Positions 33,667 through 45,394 of a stretch of 64,000 nucleotides of DNA are shown piece after piece; positions within the stretch are counted from its first letter, which is position 1, and each line of letters opens with the position of its first letter. The notes beneath the pieces were generated by a model. It made no database searches and had not been told where the DNA came from. It saw only the letters and a program-made list of their open reading frames with translations. This stretch comes from Salvelinus alpinus (Eukaryota; Chordata; Actinopteri; Salmoniformes; Salmonidae): NCBI RefSeq assembly GCF_045679555.1, contig NC_092093.1, forward strand, positions 64,058,890 through 64,122,889, given 5' to 3'. Position numbers and translations under genes: made by a program.

Positions 33667-35293
33667 AAGTGCCCATCCAAGCATGTTCAATGTCATTGGC
33701 CACAGATAAAATGATGTCAAATCACATCATTCTACCATAGCTTTGACTTGACTGATCATGTCAACATCATACTTTCAAAATCTTAGCTAGCAAGCGTCAT
33801 CATGAATCAAGTCGACAATCTACTGGCAAATCCTTGTCATATGAAGAGAAATTAATGATAAAACGTATCGGTGCTCATCGGCCGTTGGACATAAACATTA
33901 CACGACAAGTTGGAAATAAAATAAAAAAATAGCTAATTCAACAATGAAGGAATCAGTGGCTAACTGCAAGCATTGCAAAGCAATCACTTGCCTGCTATTC
34001 AGTGGAGTGGGTGTGTGGTCCAAGTCTGGGTTTAAGGGTCTCTTTTCCAAGTTTAAAAGGATCCACATTAAACATTGGCCATGCTGTCACTCCAGCATGA
34101 CTTCTGCCACGTTCAAAACAACTGGAAACTCGGAACTGGGAAATCTCAGACATCAGTGAGTTAAAAAAAAGCTTAGACTGGGAAAATACGTTTTGAACGG
34201 TCATCCAACTCGGAAGTCGGGAACTCTGGCCTCTTTCTAGAGCTCCGACATGAAGATCACTGACGTCATGATTTGACCTTGTTTTTTCAGAGTTCCCAGT
34301 TGTCCTGAAAGCACTATAGATACAGAGAATGTCAGATTTTGATGTCAAAGTTTGTTGACAAAATTTTCCCTTGAAGGACCGCCACGCCACCTTCCTGTTC
34401 AAGTGAGCACAGCAAGGTGAGTTGAAAAATGTGTTGTATGATGCTGCATAAATGATGTAATATGCCAGGGAGATATGTATTCTGTAGCTAAGAAATGAAT
34501 ACTAAGTATATGTTGTGTAGTAAGCCATTAGTAGCCCATGTGCCTCACCCTAATAATTTGGTCCCTTTTCCCATCATGACTTAGTCTACTGTTCTGACTT
34601 GGTGGTGCACATGTAGCATATAGCCTGTTTTAGAGAAATGTAATCATTGAATATTGTAAGAGCGTTCATTGTCTGCTTATATGCTCCCTTTATTTATCCT
34701 ACGGTTCTGACTTGGTGTTCAGGGAGAATACTGTAAGAATGGCCAATGTTCGGATTTCTGTCGGTGTACATTTAAAAAGTGCTGAACAAATAGTTATATT
34801 GACTACATCTGTCCTAGATCACTCATTAATGTCGAAATTACGGAGTATCTCTTATCTGCATGCCGTCCCCTTATGCCATAGTTTCGACGTCTCAATTGTC
34901 AGTAGAAACCACATTTGTTTAAGCAAGTCAGCCATATCAGCTGTTGTAAAAGGCAGTAAATGAGGCTGAATTAACTGTTTCACTGCCAGACAAAGGTTCG
35001 CTGATACTCACGTGTAGCAGTGGTAAGGTGTTGGGACTCTACTGTTAGGACAGCTTTATGTAGGCCCTAACAGTTTGTGAGCACTGTTTGTCGCCGTTTT
35101 TAGTGCAATGAATGTATTGTTTACTGTTGTGCAGTGTTGTGTAGTGGCTTTGCTGGCATCATGCATCTAAAAAAAAAAAAAAATTGGGGGAGTTTGCCCC
35201 ACCAACATTTACATGCTAAAATCGCCATTGACTCTAATAAAGTTGAAACGTTTGTGAAGGTTTGGTATGGTGTGACTATTATTAAGCTTTAGC

Positions 35294-35523
35294 TACTGCA
35301 GTTTGGACACACCTAGTCATTCAAAGGGGTTTTCTTTATTTTTACTATTTTCTACATTGTAGAGTGATGGAGGACTCCACACACTTATCTGGTTACTACA
35401 TGATTCCATGTGTTATTTCATAGTTTTGATGTCTTCACTATTATTCTACAATGTAGAAAATAGTACAAATAAAGAAAAAACCTTGAATGAGTAGGTGTGT
35501 CCAAACTTTTGACTGGTACTGTA
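35294..35523. mobile_element. Short Tc1-type MITE
   Basis: Inverted ends GCAGTTTGGACACACCTAGTCATTC and GAATGAGTAGGTGTGTCCAAACTTTTGACTGGTACTGTA around 150 bp that is itself near-palindromic (CATTGTAGAGTG against ATTCTACAATGTAGAAAATAG). 35524-36042 shows nothing firm. Confidence 0.7.
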
Positions 35524-36042
35524 TATCTGACATTCTCTAGTTACCTTTCATTCACAGGTGTCCATCTCAATAAACCTGGGCGTACCTGGAACTACCATCA
35601 CTCTCGTTGTCTGAGAGTCAGAGAATGCATTCGGCATCATGGCTGCAAGGATGAGGATTCTTGATAGACACAGACTCAGTTCTTTGTGTGCACCGTGAAC
35701 CAGTAGAGTTTTAATCTTGTTCATAAAATGGAACCTGATTCTGGGACATCTCAGTGTGCAGTAATTTAGAATAGATTGAACTACACCACAAGTAGAAGAA
35801 AGCCTGTGAAGACTGTGGCACACTGCTCTTCTTTACGTTGTCAACACATGATGTTCAAATAGAATGCATTGAAACACCTAGTGTTGAGATGAAGAAATGC
35901 CAACAGAGCTTTTTCAGCACACAAATAAACCTTTAAAAGTGTCTGCTGAGAACACACATGTAAACAATTGTCTATGGAATAAAATGTAACTGTCAGAGTA
36001 GTTACACATCTTTCTGAATATAAATATTTCTGAACAATAGTA

Positions 36043-37597
36043 CAGTCGTGGCTAAAAGTTTTGAGAATGACACAAATATACATTTTCACAAAGTCTGCTG
36101 CCTCAGTTTGTATGATGGCAATTTGCATATACTCCAGAATGTTATGAAGAGTGATCAGATGAATTGCAAAGTCCCTCTTTGCCATGCAAATTAACTGAAT
36201 CCCTAAAAAACATTTCCACTGCCACAAAAGGACCAGCTGACATCATGTCAGTGATTCTCTCGTTAACACAGGTGTGAGTGTTGACGAGGACAAGGCTGGA
36301 GATCACGCTGTCATGCTGATTGAGTTCGAATAACAGACCGGAAGCTTCAAAAGGAGGGTGGTGCTTGGAATCATTGTTCTTCCTCTGTCAAACATGGTTA
36401 CCTGCAAGGAAACACGTGCCGTCATCATTGCTTTGCACAAAAAGGGCTTCACAGGCAAGGATGTTGCTGCCAGTACGATTGCACCTAAATCAACCATTTA
36501 TCGGATCATCAAGAACTTCAAGGAGAGCGGTTCAATTGTTGTGAAGAAGGCTTCAGGGCGCCCAAGAAAGTCCAGCAAGAGCCAGGACCGTCCCATAAAG
36601 TTGATTCAGCTGCGGGATCGGGGCACCACCAGTACAGAGCTTGCTCAGGAATGGCAGCAGGCAGATGTTAGTGCATCTGCACGCACAGTGAGGTGAAGAC
36701 TTTTGGAGGATGGCCTGGTGTCAAGAAGGGCAGCAAAGAAGCCACTTTTCTCCAGGAAAAACATCAGGGACAGACTGATATTCTACAAAGGGTACAGGGA
36801 TTGAACTGCTGAGGACTGGGGTAAAGTCATTTTCTCTGATTAATCCCCTTTCCGATTGTTTGGGGCATCCGGAATAAAGCTTGTCCGGAGAAGACAAGGT
36901 GAGCGCTAGCATCAGTCCTGTGTCATGCCAACAGTAAAGCATCCTGAGACCATTCATGTGTGGGGTTGCTTATCAGCCAAGGGAGTGGGATCACTCACAA
37001 TTTTGCCTAAGAACACAGCCATGAATAAAGAATGGTACCAACACATCCTCCGAGAGCAACTTCTCCCAACTATCCAGGAACAGTTTGGTGACGAACAATG
37101 CCTTTTCCAGCATGATGGAGCACCTTGACACAAGGCAAAAGTGATAACTAAGTGGCTCGGGGAACAAAACATCGATATTTTGGGTCCATGGCCAGGAAAC
37201 TCCCCAGACCTTAATCCCATTGAGAACTTGTGGTCAATCCTCAAGAGGCGGGTGGACAAACAAAAACCCACAAATTCTGACAAACTCCAAACATTGATTA
37301 TGCAAGAATGGGCTGCCATCAGTCAGGATGTGGCCCAGAAGTTAATTGACAGCATGCCAGGGTGGATTGCAGAGGTCTTGAAAAAGAAGGGTAAACACTG
37401 CAAATATTGACTCTTTGCATCAACTTCATGCAATTGTCAATAAAATCCTTTGGCACTTATGAAATGCTTGTAATTATACTTCAGTATTCCTCAGTATTCC
37501 ATAGTAACATCTGACAAAAATATCTAAAGACACTGAAGCAGCAAACTTTGTGGAAATTAATATTTGTGTCATTCTCAAAACTTTTGGCCAGTGTCTG
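36043..37597 (+). mobile_element. Tc1-like element, full length, decayed
   Basis: Ends CAGTCGTGGCTAAAAGTTTTGAGAATGAC and GTCATTCTCAAAACTTTTGGCCA...CTG, with TA on both sides. Contains a broken transposase on plus. Confidence 0.82.
36394..37410 (+). pseudogene. Tc1-like transposase, multiply broken
   Basis: MVTCKETRAVIIALHKKGFT (helix-turn-helix), PKSTIYRIIKNFKESGSI, GRPRKSSKSQDRPIKLIQL; then a stop at 36694-36696, further stops near 36802 and 36841, and a stop replacing the residue after QHDGAP near 37126. [19 protein letters not shown] follows. First catalytic block FSD is followed at once by a stop. Confidence 0.8.
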
Positions 37598-38026
37598 CTA
37601 TGAACAGACATGTAAATAACAAAAGGGTCAAATATAAAGTGTTGAGTGTAGACAAATATTTATGAGCAATATAAATATTTCGGAACAATAGCAAAACTGT
37701 CTTATGAACAGACATGTAAATAACAAATAATAATAAAATAACAAGTGTCTATGGAATAAAATGAAAGTGTCTGACTAGTGAGATGTCTGAACAACAACAG
37801 AACAAGTTGTTAATTTCACTGTGGGCTGAGTGCACAAACTCATGCAGCTGGTGATCAAATTCTTCCCGGAGTTTTGGCAAGAGTTCGTCCATGAAATCAG
37901 CTATTAGTGCCAGGACACTGTGGAGAGGAAATTAGGAGTGTCTGAGGAGCAGTGTGCGTGGTGAGGTGAGGAGGGAATAGGACACCCGAAGAGAGGAAAG
38001 GGGATTAGAATAAAGTCTGAAATTAT

Positions 38027-38226
38027 TTGTATTTATTTACCTCTGGAACAAGCTGGTGGCTCTGTGCATGACGTTTTCCAGATCTTGAGATCATTTGCAA
38101 TGCCTTTGTGAGAGATGTGTCAAGGACTGAGTCTGCAGCTCTTTTCTCCCTTCTTCTCACACCCCTGCTACTACTGCTGCTGCACTGTGGCATCGCTGAG
38201 GAGCAGGTGCTGTCTCCATTCACTGG
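38027..38226 (-). pseudogene. Possible exon of a MADF-like gene relic
   Basis: Minus-strand open segment containing RGVRRREKRAADSVLDTSL and KALQMISRSGKRHAQSHQL, ending VPE|GTAAAT with a plausible donor. A further segment (LIADFMDELLPKLREEFDHQ) lies at about 37925-37845. It may be the downstream part of the gene beginning at 43402. I do not recognise the protein. Confidence 0.35.
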
Positions 38227-38768
38227 TGTTTATGCCTTGAAAATAAAAAAGTAGAGGGCTATTTAGTACACATATCCAAAACAATAATGAACATCAAATG
38301 TCATTAATCAAGAATACAATAGACTATATAACGTTCCAAACTTTGAGCAGAGTTGTGTAACTGGCCTAGCTACTCAACTCCACTCAAACATTATCAACAT
38401 TTTGACTAGCCAGACCTACCAAACTTTGACTTTGGTGTTATCAATGTGGGAAGCTTCTGACTTTTTTTCTATGACAACATTTTGTTTGATCAGAAGTTGT
38501 AAAGATCTTTAGTTTAGTTAGTTGGCTTGCCTACCCTACATGAGTATGCTGCTAGACTAGCCACTAGCCAGCCAAGTAAATAGCGCTAGCTATTGTAATA
38601 AAAACATGGCTACTCTTTCGTCGACTACAATAGAAAATACAACATACACCATCCTTTGGTGAAGACGGCATGTTGCTTTCAGTCTTCCCGTGCTTCACGT
38701 GCCGAACAAGCCAGCAGCAACATTTCTGGAGTAGCCTTTCCACTGGCATCTCCACTGCGGCCTGGCCT

Positions 38769-38998
38769 TGTAATATTCATATGTGTAAACATACTGAATT
38801 GTAATTGGATGCATTTTACAGCCGTATCATACTGTGCTATGATTGGTTAAGACCACCCAGATGGTTAGGTCATGGTCAGTTGATCATGGTTGGAGATAGT
38901 GAACATGCCAGTTGTAGCTAGCTAATAAAGAGCTACGTTAAGAAATATCCTGTAGTACTGCATTTTATTATTTTGTACAAAGCGTGCAAAACAAGACA
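38769..38998 (+). repeat. Gypsy 5' LTR
   Basis: 230 bp, TGTAATATTC...CAAGACA. AATAAAGAGC near 38924 could be the polyadenylation signal. Confidence 0.92.
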
Positions 38999-39026
38999 TG
39001 GTGTCAGAGTAAAAGGTCTTCAAATA

Positions 39027-39428
39027 TGGATTTTTCTGGAGTTCCTTCACCTTGAATGGACTGGGAGTCTACAAACTTACCCGATGCATGGCGTAAGTAC
39101 AAACAGCACGAGCACATCACGTGAACAAGCAGTGCATGCAGTCAGGCAGACATCAGAGCACACCTCCGGTGCCCAGAGAGCGCGTTTTAGAACGGAGAGA
39201 GACATAACTCCAAAACAGAGCGACACAGACTCAAAACGCCGATATTGTGGATACAAAGTGCATGGCGAACAAGAAACTTGCCCAGCTAAAGGCAAACGGT
39301 GTACTAAATGTGGAAAATGGAATCACTTTGCAAAAGTGTGCAGAGCTTACCGTGGAAAAACAGGACACGCAGTGAGTGAAGATGAAATGTCAATCAAAGA
39401 GTCAAACGCTGATGAACTGATTCAGTGA
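39027..39428 (+). pseudogene. Gypsy gag remnant with zinc knuckle
   Basis: MDFSGVPSP at 39027 begins gag, but most of gag is deleted. What remains carries CTKCGKWNHFAKVC (CX2CX4HX4C, about 39298-39341), a nucleic-acid-binding zinc knuckle, preceded by CGYKVHGEQETCPAKGK. Confidence 0.75.
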
Positions 39429-39745
39429 CACAGAAAAGTCAAATATCAGAGACCGGGCAAAGAGCCTTTGCTGACATTGAGATAGGAACACAAGGCACAG
39501 AGCTAAAGTTCAAACTAGACACTGGTGCACAAGTTAACATTATTCCTCTGAATAAGTACTGCAGCTTGACATCTGAGTGCGAGCTACAGCCCACCATGCG
39601 CAGACTGACTGGTTATGGTGGGGAACAGCCCCCAGTAAAAGGCACATGCACTTTCAAATGTAAATACAAGGAAAGTGACATGATGTTGGACTTTTTCGTT
39701 GTTGACACTAGAGCAGCTGCAGTGCTAGGTCTTAAAGCATGTTGA
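39425..39745 (+). pseudogene. Gypsy aspartic protease domain
   Basis: GTELKFKLDTGAQVNIIPL carries the catalytic DTG(A) block of retropepsins, and MLDFFVVDTRAAAVLGLKAC matches the second half. Ends in TGA at 39743-39745 just before the 52-bp duplication. Confidence 0.82.
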
Positions 39746-39746
39746 G

Positions 39747-39850
39747 ACATGGACCTCATCAAGCTAGTTTTATCAGTGACAGCACCAGTAGAGACAGAAC
39801 ATGGACCTCATCAAGCTAGTTTTATCAGTGACAGCACCAGTAGAGACAGA
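39747..39850. repeat. 52-bp tandem duplication in pol
   Basis: ACATGGACCTCATCAAGC at 39747 and again at 39799. 52 is not a multiple of three, so it moves reverse transcriptase out of the protease frame. Confidence 0.92.
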
Positions 39851-40583
39851 AAATGTACTGGAGGAGTTTGCTGATGTTTTTACAGGAATAGGATTATTCC
39901 CAGGAGAATGTACCATTCACCTTGACCCAGACGCAACCCCTGTGGTTTACTCACCGAGAAAAATTCCCCTTGCTCGCCGTGCCCGTCTGAAGAAAGAGTT
40001 GGAGAGCATTGAGCAATCTGACATAGTCAGCAAGGTTACAGAACCGACTGACTGGGTAAAAGCTTTAGTGGTGGTGGAGAAACCACGCACAGGCAAGCTC
40101 CGAGTATGCCTCGACCCAAGAGACTTGAACAAGGCTATCAAACGCCCCCATTATCCTTTACCGACGCTAGATGGCATCACACACAAGCTAGCGGGAGCAC
40201 ACTACTTCAGTGTCATGGACGCTAGATCAGGCTACTGGGCTATCAAGCTCAAAGAAGAGTCATCTAAGCTCACAACATTCAACATGCCGTTTGGACGCTA
40301 CAGGTTCCATCGCCTGCCTTTCGGGATTATCTCAGCCCAAGACGAGTTTCAGCGAAAGATCGACGAAGTGTACGAAGGCCTCGACGGAGTTGTGGCGATT
40401 GTGGACGACATCCTTGTCTATAGTCGAACCAAAGAGGAGCACAACCGAAACCTCCGTGCGATGCTGCAAAGGTCCCGCGAGAGAGGAGTCTGGCTCAACC
40501 CCGAGAAGAGCACAGTCGGCGCTACAGAGGTCAGCTACTTCGGACATCTTCTCACAGTGACTGGAATCAAGCCAGATCCATAG
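39801..40583 (+). pseudogene. Gypsy reverse transcriptase domain
   Basis: 260-codon open stretch with LRVCLDPRDLNKAIKRPHYP, FSVMDARSGYWAIKL, RLPFGIISAQDEFQRK, the catalytic VAIVDDILVYS (VDD) and VSYFGHLLTVTGIKPDP. Stop TAG at 40581; the same frame carries on into RNase H, with another stop near 40722. Confidence 0.9.
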
Positions 40584-40772
40584 AAGATCTCAGCCATAAA
40601 ATAAATGGAGCCACCAAAGAACCGTGCAGAGCTGGAAACAGTGCTTGGCATGGTCAACTACTTAGCCAAGTTCGCACCCAACCTCTCCAATGCTAATGCA
40701 CCCCTGCGTCAACTGCTAAAGTAGTCCAGTGAGTTTCTCTGTGACAAGCAACACGTCATTGCTTTCCAGAGT

Positions 40773-41312
40773 GTGAAAGACTTGATCACGAGAGAACCAG
40801 GACCAATCCTTGCCTACTACGACCCCAACAAAGAGGTCAGACTCCAAGTGGATGCGTTGAAGTATGGACTAGGTGCAGTGCTACTGCAAGAAGGAAAGCC
40901 CATCGGCTACGCTTCCAAATCTCTCACAGACTGTGAAATCAACTACACTCAAATCGAAAAGGAGCTCTACGCCATTCTGTTCGGATGTAAACGTTTCCAT
41001 CAGTATGTATATGGACGACAAGTCATTGTGGAATACGACAACACACCCCTTGAGTCAATCATGAGTAAACCACTAGCCGCAGCCCCGCCAAGGCTACAGA
41101 GAATGATCCTTCAACTACAAAAATACGACTTCACAATCACTCACCGTCCAGGCAAAGACATCCCTGTCGCAGACACGCTCTCCAGGAAGTTTCTTACCTA
41201 TAAGGACAGCAGCCTCAGTGAAGGCATGGACATGCAAGTGCACACTGTGTACAGCAACTTACCAGTTAGTGACAAACTGAAGGAGATCCGAGCAGAAACA
41301 GAAAAGGACTAG
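40773..41312 (+). pseudogene. Gypsy RNase H domain
   Basis: GPILAYYDPNKEVRLQVDAL, GYASKSLTDCEINYTQIEKE (catalytic Glu), FHQYVYGRQVIVEYDNTPLE and HRPGKDIPVADTLSR. Same frame as reverse transcriptase. Ends at TAG 41310. Confidence 0.88.
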
Positions 41313-41471
41313 CTGAGGAAAGTCATACAGGATGGATGGCCTAAGGAGAGGAGAAAATGCCCTCAGAGCGTCTCAAAATTCTGGAACCATCGTGATGAAC
41401 TATCACAGATTAACGGAATAATTTTCAAAGGAGAGAAAATCATTATTCATACCAGTCTCAGAGAAGAGATT

Positions 41472-42080
41472 TTGACAAAGATCCATGCTGGACACACGGG
41501 CATGGAAAAGTGCAAACAGCGAGCACGGGACATTTTGTTTTGGCCCGGAATGTGCAAACAAATAGAGGACATTGTTGGTAAATGCGCCATATGTCTTGAA
41601 CGATGCCCCTCAAATACCAAAAAGCCAATGTTACCTCACTGTATCCCAGACCAACCCTGGAAGGTCGTGGCAACCGTTCTGTTCACCTGGAACAACGAGG
41701 ACCACATCGTAACAGTGGACTACTACAGCAGATACTTCGAACTCGACAAGCTTCACAGAACCACATCTGCAGCTGTGATACACAAGTTGAAAGCAGCCTT
41801 TGCCAGGCATGGTATTGTAGAGACTTTAATATCTGACAATGGGCCCTGTTACAAATCAAATGAGTTTGAATCCTTCACAAAAGCATGGGAGTTTACACAT
41901 GTCACCACAAGCCCACATTACCCTCAAAGTAATGGCCTTGCTGAAAAATCTGTGCAGATTGCTAAATCACTCATGGACAAAGCAAAAGCAGACGAGAGAC
42001 CCCTACCTCAGTCTCCTTTAAATTGGCTGATAAACTGTTTAAATGAAAAAATGGTTGCAAGTAGGGCACCTATGCTTTAA
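41472..42080 (+). pseudogene. Gypsy integrase, zinc and catalytic core
   Basis: HAGHTGMEKCKQRARDILFW and CAICLERC form the HHCC zinc-binding part. VDYYSRYFE, LISDNGPCYKS and NGLAEKSVQIAKSL supply the D, D and E of the catalytic core. Stop after SRAPML. Confidence 0.9.
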
Positions 42081-42169
42081 TAAAAATGCAGAACTAACAA
42101 ACACTCGAGTGCCATTCAATAATTTAATCCGACACTCCAGTTGACAACTTCAAATCACCAGCGCAGCTG

Positions 42170-42667
42170 TTGATGAGCCGCAGACTTCGCTCAATCCTTC
42201 CCAGCACCAACCAGCAGCTGCAACCTGAGGTCGTCAGCTACAAGGAAATGCATGAAAAACGTGCACAGAGACAACAACAACAAAAGCGATACTACGACAG
42301 GTCAGCTAGACCACTGCCACCACTGAACGACGGAGAGTCGGTTAGAATCCAGGAGCATGGCCTCTGGAAGCCAGAAGTCGTCATCCAGCCAGCTGACACT
42401 GAACATTCATATCACGTCCGCACTGCAGAAGGAGCGGTGTACCGCCGCAATCGTCGTCACCTACTGAACACCAAAGAACAATACACTGATGAGAAGAACT
42501 GGTCCCCTGAAAGCGAACGTGATGGACTAAACACACACACAGCACAACATACACCATACTTACCTGCAACACCACAAGAACTGTTGACTGACACAGAAGC
42601 ATGCTCAGCATCATATTGCACAAGGTCAGGAAGAGAGGTCAAGCCCAGAGCTGTCCTAGACCTGTGA
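42170..42667 (+). pseudogene. Gypsy integrase C-terminal part
   Basis: In another frame: MSRRLRSILPSTNQQLQPEV, QKRYYDRSARPLPPLNDGES, VYRRNRRHLLNTKEQ, ending CTRSGREVKPRAVLDL. Typical integrase tail; no envelope-like frame follows. Confidence 0.82.
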
Positions 42668-42992
42668 AATGTCAAAGGGTGTAGGCGGATCGCTGCCCTA
42701 AAAGAGTTCCAGACTGTAAACTTGTTTATTGAAAAGTCACTTGAAATGCTTTGGTATTGTATTTGTTTGAAATGTTAAGATGTCATTTCTACAGTGAAAG
42801 CTGAGTTGCTGAGAATCCCTTGTTCTAAAAGTAACAGTATGTTGGATCATTGTTTCAGAGTCTATGTTGATTCAGTTGGTGTAGTATGCAGTATAAATGG
42901 TTACTTACCTTGAGTTCAAACTGCAGAGCATGTTTTCAAAAGAAATGCTTAGAATATGTAAACATTTTTCTTTTGTTTTAAAAGAAGGGGGA

Positions 42993-43223
42993 TGTAATAT
43001 TCATATGTGTAAACATACTGAATTGTAATTGGATGCATTTTACCGCCGTATCATACTGTGCTATGATTGGGTAAGACCACCCAGATGGTTAGGTCATGGT
43101 CAGTTGATCATGGTTGGAGATACGTGAACATGCCAGTTGTAGCTAGCTAATAAAGAGCTACGTTAAGAAATATCCTGTAGTACTGCATTTTATTATTTTG
43201 TACAAAGCGTGCAGAACAAGACA
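42993..43223 (+). repeat. Gypsy 3' LTR
   Basis: 231 bp, nearly identical to the 5' LTR (differences such as TTACAGCC/TTACCGCC, GGTTAAG/GGGTAAG, a C insertion in GATACGTG, GCAAAAC/GCAGAAC). Confidence 0.92.
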
Positions 43224-43228
43224 GGCCT

Positions 43229-43402
43229 TGTTTATTTAATTTTCCTTGACGAACTTGTCATGAACCCCAGCCCCAAAAAGCGTCTCAGCAATCTCCCTCC
43301 ATTTATGTGCTGGTCTTTATATAATGCATAGCTAGAATCGTACTGTTGAAGGTACTTTTGTACCTACTCGGTCATTCGATGTTCGAAGATGTCGGTCGCC
43401 AT
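43229..43402 (-). pseudogene. MADF-like domain start, interrupted by Gypsy insertion
   Basis: ATG at 43402 opens MATDIFEHRMTE, an in-frame TAG (43366-43364), then VQKYLQQYDSSYALYKDQHI; in another frame WREIAETLFGAGVHDKFVKE follows. The W-EIAE-L block and spacing resemble a MADF (Myb/SANT-like) DNA-binding domain. The Gypsy element lies at 38769-43223; past it the minus strand continues with VEMPVERLLQKCCCWLVRHV at about 38750. Probably a dead gene or part of a DNA transposon. Confidence 0.38.
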
Positions 43403-44184
43403 GTTGAATCCACACTGAGTTTTGGGCTGAATTGACATGAAGCAGAAACTCGCGTCACCCCTACAGTTGACCAATCACGTACGAAGGGGCGTAGACTTCT
43501 GCTTACGAACTTTGGCTGGCCCTTTAGAAAAAAATGTGTGTGCCCAAACAGCCGACAAAACGCTGACCGAACTCCAAAACAAACAAAAACGTCACAAAAC
43601 GTTGTCATAATATGTCCACGAACTGTACCGATTGAATGTGGCTCATTTGGCCAACATCCCTTGTTTATTGATGATGCTGGCTGTGCCAGGTTGGATCTGA
43701 ATGTATATTGATGTACATTACATTTCTCAAATGTCTGGTTAATTAAAATCTTCCCAGTCATGTTGTCCGGTACCAAATGTTCCTAAAGTAAACTCTGAAA
43801 TGGCATATTGTTTTTATTAATATTTTAGAATATTCAAATGAAAATCAGTTGCCAATTGGATGGAACCTAGCTATATACACCCTAAAGCAGTGGTTTTCAA
43901 CTGGTTTTGCCCGGGGACACAACTTTGACAATGATAATTGAGTCGCGACCCAATATTATGTACTGTTGATGATTACATTTTATAAAGTTGTATTGCAGCT
44001 GCATTCTTGGGCAGGTTTCACTTTCACTCTGTCTCAATTATCGTATTAATGAAAGTCATTACACAGCCATATTAACTGAGAAAACGTTTATCAATTCAAG
44101 AGAATAAGCCATTAAATTAGGAGACCAGTTCAGGAGTGGGGTGTAATATATTATCAGACTCAGAACATGACATCAATACTAGTC

Positions 44185-44312
44185 CTATAATGTTAATGAA
44201 CAGTAACACATACCAGTCCAATAATGTTAAGTAACACACACCAGTCCAATAATGTTAATGAACAGTAACAAATACCAGTCCAATAATGTTAATGAACAGT
44301 AACAAATACCAG
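44185..44312. repeat. About 34-bp tandem repeat, 3-4 copies
   Basis: Unit TAATGTTAATGAACAGTAACAAATACCAGTCCAA, within the hAT remnant; one copy is shortened. Confidence 0.85.
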
Positions 44313-44479
44313 TGTTTAAAATATAAAAAAACATAATTTGGAATTCTTAATCATCAATTATCATGTGAATAGTTTCACAACCTTGAAAAGTGTTTTTAAA
44401 GGTGTACGTTTTAACCAGTTCAATAAACTGTAATATGAATGTCAGTATTAATTAACAATAATAATTAACCTGTTTATTT

Positions 44480-45394
44480 TGTGTGTGTGTGTGTCAGTGG
44501 GAATGCTGGGGGCGTTTCTTGAGCTTGATACGTTTCTTGAAGTTTGGTTGATAGGGCAACTCGAAGGTCATGCTGGCTGTCCAGTTTGTTTCTGCTTTTA
44601 GTTTTCAGCATGGATATAGCAGAGAAGCCCACTTTCACATAGATAGGTAGTTCTGAACGGTAGCTTGATACTGATTGCATGACAGACGAGAGCAGGATAC
44701 TCTCCCATTACGCTGCTCCAGAGCTTTGGCAGTGTCATTTCCGGGAAGCGTATGCTCAGTCCGCGATCAAACGACAGCTTCAACAGCAGAGCCTCTTCGT
44801 TGCTTGGCAACGTGACGCTTCCCATCTCCACTTGAAAGGGGTCCGGTATCCAGTCATCTTGTCTCCTGTTCTCCTCCGGGAAGTAGTCACAAAACCTTCC
44901 CTGCAGCTTGACAAGATGCTGTTTAAGTTTTTTATTCAGTGTGTCGCTGTGCGCTTTGTTGATCAGATTCTGAATCTCGAAATCAGCATTGGGAAACATG
45001 TCAATCCTCCCGTTAGAAACATGACTTGCCCAAACGGTAAGCTTCATATTGAAGGCATCCACTCTGTCACTCTGTTCAAATCGATTGTGCCCCTCCCTTG
45101 CATTGACACATTGAGAGTATTCAGATGATCAAAAATATCCACCAGGTAGGCAACTTCCGTGAACCATTCCTCACAATCGAAATGTTCCGGCAGAGATTAC
45201 GTGTTTTCCGTGTCATGTCCTGGATTCTCCTCCTCATGGTGTCATTGGATAGGGGGATGATTTTAAGTTTGTTGGCGGCCGGCTCTCCCAAGATTTCAAT
45301 GCACATATCAATCGCAGCAGGGAGTATGAGCTTCTCTGCGCTGGTGTGGGCTTTTTTGCACTTAGCAATGCGCTGGGCAACAATACCCTATCTT
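44480..45394 (-). pseudogene. hAT transposase C-terminal fragment (ZBED5/FAM200-like)
   Basis: Minus-strand pieces: EILGEPAANKLKIIPLSNDT (45306 region), VYLVDIF-like residues near 45130, MDAFNMKLTVWASHVSNGRI, FCDYFPEENRRQDDWIPDPF, and the hAT dimerisation block LPKLWSSVMGEYPALV...LPFRTTYLCESG. This order is that of transposase-derived ZBED5/GTF2IRD2-like proteins. Frameshift near 45120 and loss of the N-terminus. Confidence 0.7.

Larger units (their letters stand above)
31880..35270. mobile_element. Unclassified dispersed salmonid-type repeat, split by LINE
   Basis: Segments at 31880-32149 and 33667-35270 look like one interspersed repeat that I recognise without a firm name (GAGCACACTATGTCACTGC, CATGTCAACATCATACTTTC, GTTTGCCCCACCAAC). 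No coding domain found. Confidence 0.35.
38769..43223 (+). mobile_element. Ty3/Gypsy LTR retrotransposon, complete but defective
   Basis: 5' LTR 38769-38998, 3' LTR 42993-43223, 5-bp target duplications GGCCT (38764-38768 and 43224-43228). PBS TGGTGTCAGAGT directly after the 5' LTR; polypurine tract AAAAGAAGGGGGA before the 3' LTR. Domain order protease, reverse transcriptase, RNase H, integrase is Ty3/Gypsy, and residues recall the Mag-like (K02A2.6-type) group. LTRs differ at about four positions in 231, so insertion is fairly recent. gag is mostly deleted and pol has stops. Confidence 0.92.
43888..45394 (-). mobile_element. hAT element remnant
   Basis: Begins with CAGTGGTTTTCAACTGG, a Charlie-like hAT end, and contains a transposase on minus. 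The other end is lost where the Tc1-like element begins at about 45395. 43403-43887 shows nothing firm. Confidence 0.65.

Noticed and set aside
44598..45062. Functional domesticated hAT-derived host gene
   Set aside because: Only C-terminal blocks remain, with a frameshift, and the N-terminus is removed by the Tc1-like element.
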